DNA of 37,900 nt from Nanobdellota archaeon (GCA_021818905.1 JAKASS010000001.1:79648-117547); one strand, 5' to 3'. Positions 17,078 to 26,837 are shown, counted from the stretch's first letter. The notes: a model not told the origin generated them from the sequence alone. Translations and numbers: made by a program.

Positions 17078-20000
17078 ACGCTTTTGCCGTTTCTTTTGGC
17101 GGCTTTACGCTTACTACTTTACTAACCCCGCTTTCCGTCATTGTGACGCCGTATATTACGTCCGCGTTTAGAAGCGTTGTCTCATTGTGCGTTATCACTA
17201 TAAATTCAGTAGTTTCAGAATACGCTTTCACTAAGCTTGAAAATTTAGAAGAATTCATCGAGTCGAGAGCCGCATCTACTTCGTCTAGCACATAAAATGG
17301 AACGTCTATATACTTGGATATAGACATTAAAAGTGCAATTGAAAGTATCGACTTTTCGCCGCCACTTAGCCCGCGTATGTTGTGAACTTTCTTGTTCGGC
17401 AGGTCTACCTTTATATCTAGCCCCGCTCCGAATACGTCCTCTGGGTTTTCTGGGGCCAGCTCCGCCTTTCCGTTGGTTATAGAGTTGAAAACGCTCGAGA
17501 ATATGCTGTTTATATCTGATAACGTCTTCATGAAAGTCTCAAGTTTCTTATTTTCTATGTCTTTTATGACAGAAAGTATCCTCTCTCTTTCTTCCGTCAA
17601 TTTGGCCGACTTTTCATTCCCTTCGTTGTATTCGACAAGTATTTTGTTGAATGTTTCCAATGCTAATTCATTTATTGGCCCAAAAGAATCTACCTTTGAT
17701 TTAATCGATGATAATTTTCGGTTTATTGACTCTAAAGATTCGTTCTCTTCCAAAACCGTATCGGGTATGGCATATTTTTTGAATTCCTCTTCTGCCATAT
17801 CGAATTTAGCCTTCAAGCCCGCCTCATCGACGCGCAATCTATTTATCTTTTCATAAACTTCTCTCTCCGATTTTCCTATCTTCCCCAAGTTTTCTTCTGC
17901 TAAGGTAGATTCTTTTAACAGGTCTTCTCTCCTCTTTCTTAGGGCTACAAGCGCTTCGGATTTCTTATTTAAGTCGGCTTGTGACGCTTCTAGGTTCTTT
18001 TCGTCTTCCCCAATCTTTTTCCTGACCTCTGAGATGTCCTTATCGAATCTCGACTTCTCTTTCTCTAATGCCGAGGTTCTTCTGAGCAGATCATCTACCT
18101 CTGATTTGAATATCCTATCGACTCTGGTAGTCGCAGTGCCAAGTTTTACCTGTATTTCGTTTATCTGCCGGTCCAGCGCTTCTATGTCCTTTTTGTAGTC
18201 TACTCTTTCTAATTTATTGCTGTCAATGTCGCTTATCCGTTTATTCAGAGATGTCTTCTCCTCTTCTAATTTATTTATTACAGCTATTATATCGGCTTCT
18301 GAACCCTGGAAATTAGATAGTTCTTTTGTAACAGAATTTATATTGTTCTTTATGTCTAGCAAATCCTTTTCATAAGATTTTACTTTGGACAGCAAAAAGG
18401 TTAGTGTAGCTTCGCTCTCTGTATATTCCGCCTCGTATTTTTCCTTTAATTTAGAATGCTCCTCTAAGCCGTCAGATAATTCCTTTTGTTTTTTGTTTAT
18501 TGTGGAGAAACTGACATGTTCCTTGTAGCCCCCCGATATTACACCTGTTTTCTCAAAGACGGTGCCGTCTATTGTTACAATTCGATATTTATTTATCAAC
18601 GACTTAGCATTATCAAAAGAATCGACAAGCAGCGTATCCCCAAACACAAAGCGCATTGCATTCAAAAATCTGTTGTCAAATCTTATAAGGTTTATTGTGT
18701 AGTCTATAACGAACGGCATGCTGGGCTTATCTCCATGATCGAAAGATACTATCTTGTTTAGAGGTATAAAATTGTAGCTTCCGAGCTTGTCCTTCTTAAG
18801 TTTTTCTATGCACTTCGATGCAACGATTTCGTCTTCTACGACTATAAAATCCCCGCGCCTTCCTATAGAGCTTGAAATAGCCTCGGAATGTCTATCGTCT
18901 TTTATAGAGAAAAGTCCATTTATTGTTCCGTAAACTCCACTTATGTCTTTTTTTAGTCTATCCGCGGTTTCTATTGCGCGGTTCTGAGACGCTAATAACG
19001 CCTTCTGCGCCAGCAGGTTTTCCTTTAGCCAGTATATCTTATCCGATTCGGTCTTAATATTGGCTTTAGCCTTTTCTACTGCTCTTTTTATTTCAGAATA
19101 ATGTAATGTCATGTCTCTACTTTCCGTTTCTACTTTTGCCCGGTTGTTGTTTAACTCGCTCAACTTTGATTGCAATTCTGCGCTCTTCGGGTAATTTGCG
19201 AGAGCCAACCTATAATCAGACATTTTCTGGTTGATTTCGTTGGCTTTTCTTTCAAAATCATCCTTGTCCTTGAAATACTTCTCTGCCTTTAACGTTGTCT
19301 CAGTAAGCTCATGTCTCTTGGAAGTTAGCTCGCCTAATTTTTCTCTTAGATTTTTTATTTCATTATTCTCTTTTGTAGAAGACTCAGAAAATTCCTGTAT
19401 AGATTTGTTGACCTCACTTATACTTTCGCTTATCCTTTCGAGCTGTTGAATGTCAGTAGAAAGAACCAATCTAAGCTTAGAAAGTTCTATATCTAGACTC
19501 TTCGACTTTGTTTCCGCTTCGGATATTCCTCTCTCACCGGCGGATTCTGCCTGCGTATTAATCTCATTGATTTCCTTTCTTATCTCCGAAAGCCGCGCTA
19601 AAAGTTTCTCTTTTTCTATGGACATTCCTTTGTTCTCTTCGTCTATCTCCTTTATTGCCTTTACAACCTTACTGAGAGCATCATAAGCCTGGTTCTTTCT
19701 TATCGTAACCTGCTTAGACTGCAGAGTCTCCAGGTCATTTTTGAGTTTCTTGAAATCTTCAGCGCGTTTCTTTTCGTTTTCCAGTTGCTCCATTGTTTTC
19801 TTTTTCTCTTTTAGAACGGTTTCTATGGTTGAAATATTCTCTTGGACTTTTTTCATCTCATTCATCGCTTTTGATTTCTTTTCTTCGAAGATGCTTATGC
19901 CAGAAAGATCATTTATTATCGCTAGCTGTTCCTCGGGGGAGGATTCGGCTATCTCTGATATTTTGTCTTGTGGGATTATGTTAAAACTATCTTGTTTTAC

Positions 20001-20402
20001 CTTTATCACAGAGAGTATATTCAGTATTTCTTCTCTTGTGGAGGATTTGCCATTTATCCTGAAAACGCTTTTACCTCCACTATCTACCTTCCTGCTTATT
20101 GATATTTCATTTTCTTCGTAAGTTGAAAACGTCTTATCTGAGTTGTCGAGTATAATGTTTACCTTCGCGAATTCCGCTGGCTTCTGTGATTTCCCCCCAT
20201 TGAATATTAGATCTGTAAGAACCTCGCTTCGCATCTCCTTCTTTGACGATGCCCCCAGAACGAACATCATCGCGTCTATTATGTTACTTTTACCAGAACC
20301 GTTCGCGCCGGCGATTATATTGAAACCTTTTATGAAACTGAACTTCGTATGGCCAGCAAAAGATTTAAAATTATCTAGTTCTACTTCTTTGATATAAGTC
20401 AT
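17070..20402 (-). CDS. smc: Chromosome segregation protein SMC
   Basis: Walker A GANGSGKSNIIDAM, long coiled coils, hinge with GVISGG, LSGGEKSILSIAL, VLDEVDAALD. Confidence 0.96.
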   Translation of the reverse strand: MTYIKEVELDNFKSFAGHTKFSFIKGFNIIAGANGSGKSNIIDAMMFVLGASSKKEMRSEVLTDLIFNGGKSQKPAEFAKVNIILDNSDKTFSTYEENEISISRKVDSGGKSVFRINGKSSTREEILNILSVIKVKQDSFNIIPQDKISEIAESSPEEQLAIINDLSGISIFEEKKSKAMNEMKKVQENISTIETVLKEKKKTMEQLENEKKRAEDFKKLKNDLETLQSKQVTIRKNQAYDALSKVVKAIKEIDEENKGMSIEKEKLLARLSEIRKEINEINTQAESAGERGISEAETKSKSLDIELSKLRLVLSTDIQQLERISESISEVNKSIQEFSESSTKENNEIKNLREKLGELTSKRHELTETTLKAEKYFKDKDDFERKANEINQKMSDYRLALANYPKSAELQSKLSELNNNRAKVETESRDMTLHYSEIKRAVEKAKANIKTESDKIYWLKENLLAQKALLASQNRAIETADRLKKDISGVYGTINGLFSIKDDRHSEAISSSIGRRGDFIVVEDEIVASKCIEKLKKDKLGSYNFIPLNKIVSFDHGDKPSMPFVIDYTINLIRFDNRFLNAMRFVFGDTLLVDSFDNAKSLINKYRIVTIDGTVFEKTGVISGGYKEHVSFSTINKKQKELSDGLEEHSKLKEKYEAEYTESEATLTFLLSKVKSYEKDLLDIKNNINSVTKELSNFQGSEADIIAVINKLEEEKTSLNKRISDIDSNKLERVDYKKDIEALDRQINEIQVKLGTATTRVDRIFKSEVDDLLRRTSALEKEKSRFDKDISEVRKKIGEDEKNLEASQADLNKKSEALVALRKRREDLLKESTLAEENLGKIGKSEREVYEKINRLRVDEAGLKAKFDMAEEEFKKYAIPDTVLEENESLESINRKLSSIKSKVDSFGPINELALETFNKILVEYNEGNEKSAKLTEERERILSVIKDIENKKLETFMKTLSDINSIFSSVFNSITNGKAELAPENPEDVFGAGLDIKVDLPNKKVHNIRGLSGGEKSILSIALLMSISKYIDVPFYVLDEVDAALDSMNSSKFSSLVKAYSETTEFIVITHNETTLLNADVIYGVTMTESGVSKVVSVKPPKETAKASS

Positions 20403-20442
20403 ATTACTTATTGTAGATTAGGATTTAAAAGTGTAATTCGGT

Positions 20443-20949
20443 ATGATAAAATATTACCTTCCAAAGCACGCCAAAATACTTTTCATCGGGATAAATCCAC
20501 ACCATGGGTCATTCAGAAGAGGCGTGCCATTTTCTAACAATAAAACCTTCTGGTATCTGCTAAATCAAAGTGGAATAATAAATGAAAAACTGGAAGACCT
20601 TAGAGATGATGCTAAGCTAAAGGAAATATATTCAAGGAAATTTTCGAGCGTTTACCGGCTCGGTCTTATAAATGTAATAAGCCGTCCATCAAGGAATGTA
20701 AGTGAACTAAAAAAAGGCGAAGAAGCTGCCGGAAAGAAAAGAATACTTTCTGCTATAAAAGAAAGTAAACCGTTTGTTGTTTGTTTTGTCGGTAAAGTCA
20801 CGTTTCAGAAATTCTCTGGAGAAAAAGAAGTAAATTTTGGCTGGCAAAAAGAGATATTTGGCTCTAAAGTGTTTGTTATGCATTTCCCGATAAGAGGCGC
20901 GGCAAGCATAAGACTTAAAGACTTATCGATAATTTCAAACCTATTATAG
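20443..20949 (+). CDS. Uracil/mismatch DNA glycosylase (UDG superfamily, Mug/TDG-like)
   Basis: ILFIGINPHHGSFRRGVPFSNNKTFWYLLNQSGI; GLINVISRPSRNVSEL. Confidence 0.85.
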   Translation: MIKYYLPKHAKILFIGINPHHGSFRRGVPFSNNKTFWYLLNQSGIINEKLEDLRDDAKLKEIYSRKFSSVYRLGLINVISRPSRNVSELKKGEEAAGKKRILSAIKESKPFVVCFVGKVTFQKFSGEKEVNFGWQKEIFGSKVFVMHFPIRGAASIRLKDLSIISNLL

Positions 20950-21032
20950 GTATGGGTCCAATCTTTTTGTCTTCTCCTGTATATAAGTCTTCGAAGGCTT
21001 TTATTCAAAAATTTACCAATCTAAATGTTCTT

Positions 21033-21827
21033 TTAGACGGTATGCACAGCTGCTAGTCGTTTTATCTTTTCTGGTAGATATTTACCTTTTATGTGTAGAA
21101 CTATCTCGTTGCTTGGATGGGTTTCTTCTTCATTCTCGGTGAACATGAAGATCTCATTCTCATCGACTATAACGAAACGGCCTATGTCGAGGTTAGTCTT
21201 ATTGAACTTTCCAAATTGTTTTATCTCGCTTGCTAGCGCCCCGGTCAGGTCTTTGACCGGCGCGTAGACGTGCACCGTAATGTTATTTGCCTTAGCCTGT
21301 TTAAGCGCTCTACTAAGTGACTTTATTTTCTTCTCGAGTGAACCAGCCGTACTTATCACAATGATCTCTTTCTTTGCGTTCTTTATGCTTTTCTTTATTC
21401 TAAAGTAAGCGGTATCTGCGCCTTGATATGATGTGGCTACCTTATTTTCCTCTACGAACTTTATTCCCTTGTCATATAGTAGTTGGAGGTCCTTCATTAC
21501 TGCGCTATCTTTAAGCTTGTTAAGTTTTTCGATTTTTAAATCTAGGTCCTCTTTTGCTTTCTCATCGAGTTTTTCAATCAGCTCCACGGGCGGGATTGCT
21601 CTGTAACTTATTGGCTTGCCAAGGTCTCTTACTATGAAACCGCCATTCTCTAGAGAAACTAGTATGTCATATGATCTCGATTTAGGAATGTTCGCTATGT
21701 CGCTAAGTCTACCTGAAGTCGATTTACCCTGAGATAGGAGCGCGAGCCACATTTTGGCCTCGTAAAGATTAAGACCAAAAAGCCTTCTAATCTTACCTAT
21801 GTAGTCTTCCCCAAATGATAATGCCAT
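21033..21827 (-). CDS. TrmB-family HTH transcriptional regulator
   Basis: LYEAKMWLALLSQGKSTSGRLSDIANIPKSRSYDILVSLENGGFIVRDLGKPISYRAIPP wHTH; C-terminal TrmB-like domain. Confidence 0.88.
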   Translation of the reverse strand: MALSFGEDYIGKIRRLFGLNLYEAKMWLALLSQGKSTSGRLSDIANIPKSRSYDILVSLENGGFIVRDLGKPISYRAIPPVELIEKLDEKAKEDLDLKIEKLNKLKDSAVMKDLQLLYDKGIKFVEENKVATSYQGADTAYFRIKKSIKNAKKEIIVISTAGSLEKKIKSLSRALKQAKANNITVHVYAPVKDLTGALASEIKQFGKFNKTNLDIGRFVIVDENEIFMFTENEEETHPSNEIVLHIKGKYLPEKIKRLAAVHTV

Positions 21828-21983
21828 AAAACCTCCGCTTTTAATTTTACTTTATAGTAGTATTGTATAAATCATTAGTATATAAAGATTTCTATATTTT
21901 CACTTAGAACTATAGTGATGTTTATCAGTACTAAAATATAAACCTTTCGAAAATAAAAGAAAGAAAATAAAAAAATTAAAAAT

Positions 21984-22199
21984 CTACATGCTTACCTTAA
22001 ATACTGCTACGCCGACACCGAATGTTAGAGCACCTATTACCACTGCTGCTCCAGCCCATGTCAACGAAGGCAAGACATGATTTAACATCCAAACGAATCC
22101 AAGTGCAAGTAGGACTACTCCTACGCTAAATAGCACTAGACCCATTACGACATCTGCCATCTTTCTATCCGCATCGGATAGTCTTGCTGCTTTTGCCAT
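21984..22199 (-). CDS. Small two-TM membrane protein
   Basis: 71 aa, two hydrophobic segments, AT-rich promoter-like upstream. Confidence 0.5.
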   Translation of the reverse strand: MAKAARLSDADRKMADVVMGLVLFSVGVVLLALGFVWMLNHVLPSLTWAGAAVVIGALTFGVGVAVFKVSM

Positions 22200-22261
22200 A
22201 GTATAATAAATGTTTTTATATTTATAAGGCTTCTCTTCTTTGTGAATGTTTTTACCCCTAA

Positions 22262-22831
22262 ATGGAAGAAAATCAATGTGTTTTTTGTCAAATCGTATCC
22301 GGCACCATAAAATCTAGTGTTATATATCAGGATGAAAATCTGGTAGGCATACTCGACATAAATCCTGCTACTATGGGACACGTCATATTATTGCCTCGTA
22401 CCCATTATAGCAGTCTTTATGAAATGCCACAAAACCTTTCTCTTGGGTTTTTTAACGTGGCTAGGGTAATCGGTTATTCTTTGCTTATCTCCATGGGGGC
22501 CACTAACGTCGACCTGATATACAGCCAGGAATTAAGGTCTGGAAACTTCACGCCACATGCGCTCATACACATAATCCCCAGATACAAGGATGATAACGTT
22601 AATTATGCCTGGCAGCCTAACACGATGTCCGAAGAGGATATAAAGATGGTTTCACAGGCTGTGATTGGGGCGATAGATAAGATTAGGAACCAAGAAGCGC
22701 CGGCCCCCGCCACGCCTGTCCAGCAGACAAGGCCTGCGCCTGCCCCCGTTGTAAAACCTGTACAATCACAGCCGGAGCCCAATAAAGAAGAAAAACTTCT
22801 TGAGCTAAAGAAAAAAATCGTCGTATTCTAA
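22262..22831 (+). CDS. HIT-family protein with Pro/Ala/Gln-rich linker and charged C-terminal tail
   Basis: CVFCQIVSGTIKSSVIYQDENLVGILDINPATMGHVILLPRTHY; HALIHIIPR (HxHxx-like HIT motif). Confidence 0.87.
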   Translation: MEENQCVFCQIVSGTIKSSVIYQDENLVGILDINPATMGHVILLPRTHYSSLYEMPQNLSLGFFNVARVIGYSLLISMGATNVDLIYSQELRSGNFTPHALIHIIPRYKDDNVNYAWQPNTMSEEDIKMVSQAVIGAIDKIRNQEAPAPATPVQQTRPAPAPVVKPVQSQPEPNKEEKLLELKKKIVVF

Positions 22832-23361
22832 TTAGGTCTATATTCTACAGTCCGTTCAGATTCCTTCTTAAGCTCTTCCTTGACTTCGTTAGTGACTTCT
22901 TTTAATTCTTTGCTATTAACATCAAAATAATCATAAAAAGTGGGCGAAATCTTTATTACCTTTCTGTTTTCCTCGGTATACTTCGTCACAAGGCCCCTGG
23001 ATACTAGCTCTTTAACGTGTTGGTAAGAAAGGCTGCCTCTTAATTTTACAAGCTCTGACTGGTTTATTTTTCCTTTAGCCGCGATAAGACTCAAGGTCAT
23101 TAAAACGCCCTTCTTTAGGTCTGTTTTAAGCGTGTCCTCTACGATAGACGCAAGGTCGCTTCTAAGTCTCATTCTATAAAAAGTGCCTTCTGTAACTATA
23201 TTGAACGCCGCTTTCCTTTCCGTATATTCTTTATTGAGCTCTGCGACCGACTTCTTTATTATGACTGGGTCTGCTCTGGTCTTTTTCTCCAATTCATCTA
23301 GGGATATCCCATCCCCGAACGCGAATATTAACGCTTCAACGGATTCTTTTGTTTTTGACAT
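22828..23361 (-). CDS. scpB: Segregation and condensation protein ScpB
   Basis: wHTH protein directly downstream of ScpA-like ORF; SKTKESVEALIFAFGDGISLDELEKKT; alternative TTG start at 23373. Confidence 0.8.
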   Translation of the reverse strand: MSKTKESVEALIFAFGDGISLDELEKKTRADPVIIKKSVAELNKEYTERKAAFNIVTEGTFYRMRLRSDLASIVEDTLKTDLKKGVLMTLSLIAAKGKINQSELVKLRGSLSYQHVKELVSRGLVTKYTEENRKVIKISPTFYDYFDVNSKELKEVTNEVKEELKKESERTVEYRPN

Positions 23362-23998
23362 AAATCTCCGCAAAAGGCTCCTCTTGCTCCAATTCTACCC
23401 TGCCCATGTTCGACAAAAATAGGAGGGGCAAGAACGTGTAAATAAATTCTTTCCTATCTTTTTTATTCAAAAGCTCGGAAAACGCTATAACCTCCTTATA
23501 ACCAAACATTCTTATAAGTTTTTCTATAAGGAAATTTATTCTCTCTTCTATTTTTATCTCCTTTAATTCTATCTTAAAATTTATTTTTTCTTTTATATTA
23601 TATCTAAGCGCCTCTCTTATCGTGCTTATGAGCTCAGAAAATGTTATTTTCCTGTTCCTTATAAGGGGCAGCTTTGGGGTAATAGATATATCGTACGGTA
23701 TCGCCCTGACATAATTGCTGCCATTTTCGCTTTCCGCCACCGCTATATTTTTCTTGAGTATTTCATCTGTAGCCATATCGGACTTCATTCTCAATAGTAT
23801 AGCCGCCGTGTATACGAATTTTCCGCCATATCTAAAATCTATTCTGTTATTTTTGATTATAGACCAAAAACGATCTGTTATTTTTATAATGTCTATATCC
23901 ATCGGGTTCATGCCTTCTTCTCTTATTATAGAGGATATAAGGTGCTCCCAGCCTAGCTCGTCATCGAGTATAAGCTTGTAGAGGTCTTCGTACTCCAT
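23336..23998 (-). CDS. scpA: Segregation and condensation protein ScpA (kleisin)
   Basis: HLISSIIREEGMNPMDIDIIKITDRFW... ; C-term ELLNKKDRKEFIYTFLPLLFLSNMGRVELEQEEPFAEIYV kleisin-like. Confidence 0.85.
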   Translation of the reverse strand: MEYEDLYKLILDDELGWEHLISSIIREEGMNPMDIDIIKITDRFWSIIKNNRIDFRYGGKFVYTAAILLRMKSDMATDEILKKNIAVAESENGSNYVRAIPYDISITPKLPLIRNRKITFSELISTIREALRYNIKEKINFKIELKEIKIEERINFLIEKLIRMFGYKEVIAFSELLNKKDRKEFIYTFLPLLFLSNMGRVELEQEEPFAEIYVKNKRIR

Positions 23999-24001
23999 TG
24001 T

Positions 24002-26302
24002 TTAACCGAAGTAGGTAAGTTCCCCAGATTTAGTCTTTCGTGTGTAAACCTTGACTGCTGTCTCTTCGTACCTCTTTACTTCATCAGCTGTAAGACTTGG
24101 CTTGACTATATCAAATGCCTTTTCAAGATCGTCTTTGCTGATTTTTTCGGCCCCTATGTCGTTTCTGAGCGCTACCATGCCCGCTTCTTTTGTAAGTCGT
24201 TCGATATCTGAACCGACGTATCCCTCAGATCTAGATGCAAGAGAATCGATTAATTTCTCCTTGTCCCCTTCTATCGGCATCCTATCTAGGTATACTTTAA
24301 AGATAGCTTTTCGTTCTTTTTCGTTCGGGGGCGGCACAAAAACCACGCTGTCAAATCTACCCGACCTCAAAATCGCGGAATCTATCCTGTCTATTCTATT
24401 TGTTGCTGCGATAACAACCACATTTTTAAGCGGTTCTATTCCATCTAGTTCTGTCAGAAGCTGGTTTACTACCTGTTCATTTGCATTGCTGCCTTCAAAA
24501 CTTGACCTTGAGGAAGCTATGCTGTCTATCTCATCGATAAAGATTATTGCGGGCGATACTTGTCTGGCTTTGTCGAATATTTCTCTTATCCTTTTTTCGC
24601 TTTCGCCGACGTATTTGTTATATATCTCCGGCCCCTTTATCGCAATAAAATTGGATTCTGTCTCATTGGCAATCGCTTTAGCAAGCATAGTCTTGCCGGT
24701 CCCCGGTGGACCGTAAAGCAGTATGCCCTTTGGCGGCATTATTCCGACTTTCTTAAATGCTTCTGGGTGTTTTATTGGCCATTCGATTGCTTCTCTTAAC
24801 TGGTCTTTAACCCTGTCAAGACCGCCAACATCGTTCCAGCTTACGTTTGGTTTTTCTACCAAAACCTCACGCATGGCGCTAGGCCTTACAAATCTTAATG
24901 CTTCAATAAAGTCATCCATCTTTACTATTAATCTTTCTAGAACGGTCTTCGGAATATTCTCGTGCTCCTTAAGATTTAAATCATTTATGTTGCGCCTTAT
25001 AACGTTCATTGCAGCCTCTTTGATCAGCGATTCGAGATCTGCACCGACGAAGCCGTGTGTTATTTTTGCCAAGTGTTCTAATCCATCCGGACCAACCGAT
25101 TTGTCCAAAGGCATGTTTCTTGTGTGTATTTTTAGTATTTCCAGCCTCCCCTTTTCGTTTGGAACCCCTATGATTATCTCCCTGTCAAAACGTCCGGGTC
25201 TTCTCAGAGCTGGATCTATAGCATTTGGCCTGTTTGTGGCGGCTATCACGATAACTTTTCCTCTTCCTTTAAGGCCGTCCATTAGCGTGAGAAGCTGCGA
25301 CACCACGCGATGTTCTACCTCGCCTATGCTTTCCTCTCTTTTTGTCGCTATAGCGTCTATTTCGTCGATGAAGATTATTGATGGGGCATTCTTCTCTGCT
25401 TCTTCAAATAATTCTCTCAGTTTCTTTTCTGCGTCGCCGACCCACTTGCTCATTACTTCTGGTCCGTTTATCGAGATAAAGTGCGCGTCACTCTCGTCTG
25501 CGACTGCTCTAGCTAAGAGGGTCTTACCGGTTCCTGGCGGACCGTAAAGCAATACTCCTTTAGGAGGAGTTATTCCCAAGCGCATGAAAATTTCCGGATG
25601 TTTCAATGGCATCTCGACCATCTCCCTTATCTTGCCCACGGCGTCAGAAAGACCGCCGACATCTTCGTAACTTATGTGTTTTACTCTTGTTTCTTCCGAC
25701 ATTTTCACCGGTTCCAGGGAAATATTTATCTCGGTATCTTCGGTTATTAAGACGTTTCCCTTCGGTGAAGTAGCCGTTACTACAAATCTAAATTCGGAAA
25801 GACCAAAAAAGGCGCCCCCGGGGAATCCCCCGCCCTGGAAAAAGGCGTTAAAAAGATCCTCACCAAAAATAGAGCCCATGCTGCCGCCTTTATTGCTATT
25901 GCCTACAGTGACTAGGTCTCCTTTAGACACGGCCCTGCCGTTCAAAAGTCTTCCTACGAGTTCTTCTCCCCCCTTTATAGAAGTATTCGATACCGGGGCG
26001 AGATTTACGACATCTGCTTCGGTTATATCAGCTTTTCGCACCGTGATATTTTCGCCTATCGCAGCCTTAGCGTTCTTTCTCGTAGTTCCGTCCATCCTTA
26101 CCAGTCTTAAATTTAAATCGGATGGATAAGCTCGTTCCACCACTGCGACAGTCTTGCGGTTTCCTTCTATTTCAACGTAATCACCGACTCTTACACCTAT
26201 CTCTTTCATCGATGCCGTGTCTATCCTTACAGAGTTAAAACCTATATCGTCTTGGTGCGCCTCTGCTACCCTTAATTCTACCCCGCGATTTTCATTTTCC
26301 AT
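24002..26302 (-). CDS. CDC48/VCP-like double-AAA+ ATPase
   Basis: Two Walker A (GPPGTGKTLLARAV, GPPGTGKTMLAKAI), N-domain; ATG at 26302 preceded by strong SD GAGGAGG (ORF-track start at 26332 is upstream of this). Confidence 0.95.
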   Translation of the reverse strand: MENENRGVELRVAEAHQDDIGFNSVRIDTASMKEIGVRVGDYVEIEGNRKTVAVVERAYPSDLNLRLVRMDGTTRKNAKAAIGENITVRKADITEADVVNLAPVSNTSIKGGEELVGRLLNGRAVSKGDLVTVGNSNKGGSMGSIFGEDLFNAFFQGGGFPGGAFFGLSEFRFVVTATSPKGNVLITEDTEINISLEPVKMSEETRVKHISYEDVGGLSDAVGKIREMVEMPLKHPEIFMRLGITPPKGVLLYGPPGTGKTLLARAVADESDAHFISINGPEVMSKWVGDAEKKLRELFEEAEKNAPSIIFIDEIDAIATKREESIGEVEHRVVSQLLTLMDGLKGRGKVIVIAATNRPNAIDPALRRPGRFDREIIIGVPNEKGRLEILKIHTRNMPLDKSVGPDGLEHLAKITHGFVGADLESLIKEAAMNVIRRNINDLNLKEHENIPKTVLERLIVKMDDFIEALRFVRPSAMREVLVEKPNVSWNDVGGLDRVKDQLREAIEWPIKHPEAFKKVGIMPPKGILLYGPPGTGKTMLAKAIANETESNFIAIKGPEIYNKYVGESEKRIREIFDKARQVSPAIIFIDEIDSIASSRSSFEGSNANEQVVNQLLTELDGIEPLKNVVVIAATNRIDRIDSAILRSGRFDSVVFVPPPNEKERKAIFKVYLDRMPIEGDKEKLIDSLASRSEGYVGSDIERLTKEAGMVALRNDIGAEKISKDDLEKAFDIVKPSLTADEVKRYEETAVKVYTRKTKSGELTYFG

Positions 26303-26306
26303 TTTC

Positions 26307-26798
26307 TTATTCCTCCTCAAATAAAAGTACACGTCTCTTGCTGTACTTTACATTCCATTTTCTTATGAAACTTTCAAGTTCCTTTTCGTTTTCTGAAGGA
26401 AGCGCTATTACGCTTTTGCTTAGTCTTCTTCCCCCAAAATTCTGAAGTATGCCGCTGTTTCCTCTTCTGCCTAGAAGTGCATAATTAAAAAGCACCTTTC
26501 TGGTCTGGTCGAGCTTTGTAAGATCGTAAAATATTTCGGTAGTTTGATCAAAGCCCATTTTTTCCAGCAGCGGTTCGTTATCGAATATGCTTTTGGTATC
26601 GCTCAATTCCTTCAATAGATGATTGTGGACCATAGCAAAAAGGTCTGTAAACTCTAGGTTGTTGCCACCAAGTGCTTCTCTCACCTTTTCTTCTGAAGTC
26701 GTGGTGTCCTCCTTAAATATTATATATATTTTATCTTCTTTTTTGACGATGTCAAAAACGGTATCCATTATATCCGTGGGGAGTTCATTGAAGTCCAT
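26307..26798 (-). CDS. Hypothetical protein, first gene of the CDC48-ScpA-ScpB run
   Basis: 163 aa ORF ending 4 bp before the CDC48 start, TATA-like box upstream (CTTTATATAC). Confidence 0.65.
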   Translation of the reverse strand: MDFNELPTDIMDTVFDIVKKEDKIYIIFKEDTTTSEEKVREALGGNNLEFTDLFAMVHNHLLKELSDTKSIFDNEPLLEKMGFDQTTEIFYDLTKLDQTRKVLFNYALLGRRGNSGILQNFGGRRLSKSVIALPSENEKELESFIRKWNVKYSKRRVLLFEEE

Positions 26799-26801
26799 GG
26801 T

Positions 26802-26814
26802 GTTTATAGTAAAC
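26802..26814. promoter_or_regulatory. Operator-like palindrome copy 1: GTTTA-TAG-TAAAC
   Basis: Perfect 5-bp arms; 3 bp upstream of the start codon of the 163-aa gene. Confidence 0.6.
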
Positions 26815-26828
26815 CATTGGGTGTTATT

Positions 26829-26837
26829 GTATATAAA
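26829..26837 (-). promoter_or_regulatory. Putative TATA box for the 163-aa/CDC48/ScpA/ScpB operon
   Basis: Minus-strand CTTTATATAC about 30 nt upstream of the start codon, between the two palindromes. Confidence 0.5.

Noticed and set aside
17392-20397. Several plus-strand ORFs opposite smc (17392-17856, 19231-19449, 19450-19686, 19741-20121, 20143-20397)
   Set aside because: Antisense shadows of the SMC coiled-coil gene; no motifs
24051-25547. Long plus-strand ORFs (221 aa and 274 aa) opposite cdc48
   Set aside because: Antisense to a clear CDC48 coding region; Ser/Leu-rich low-complexity translations typical of shadow ORFs
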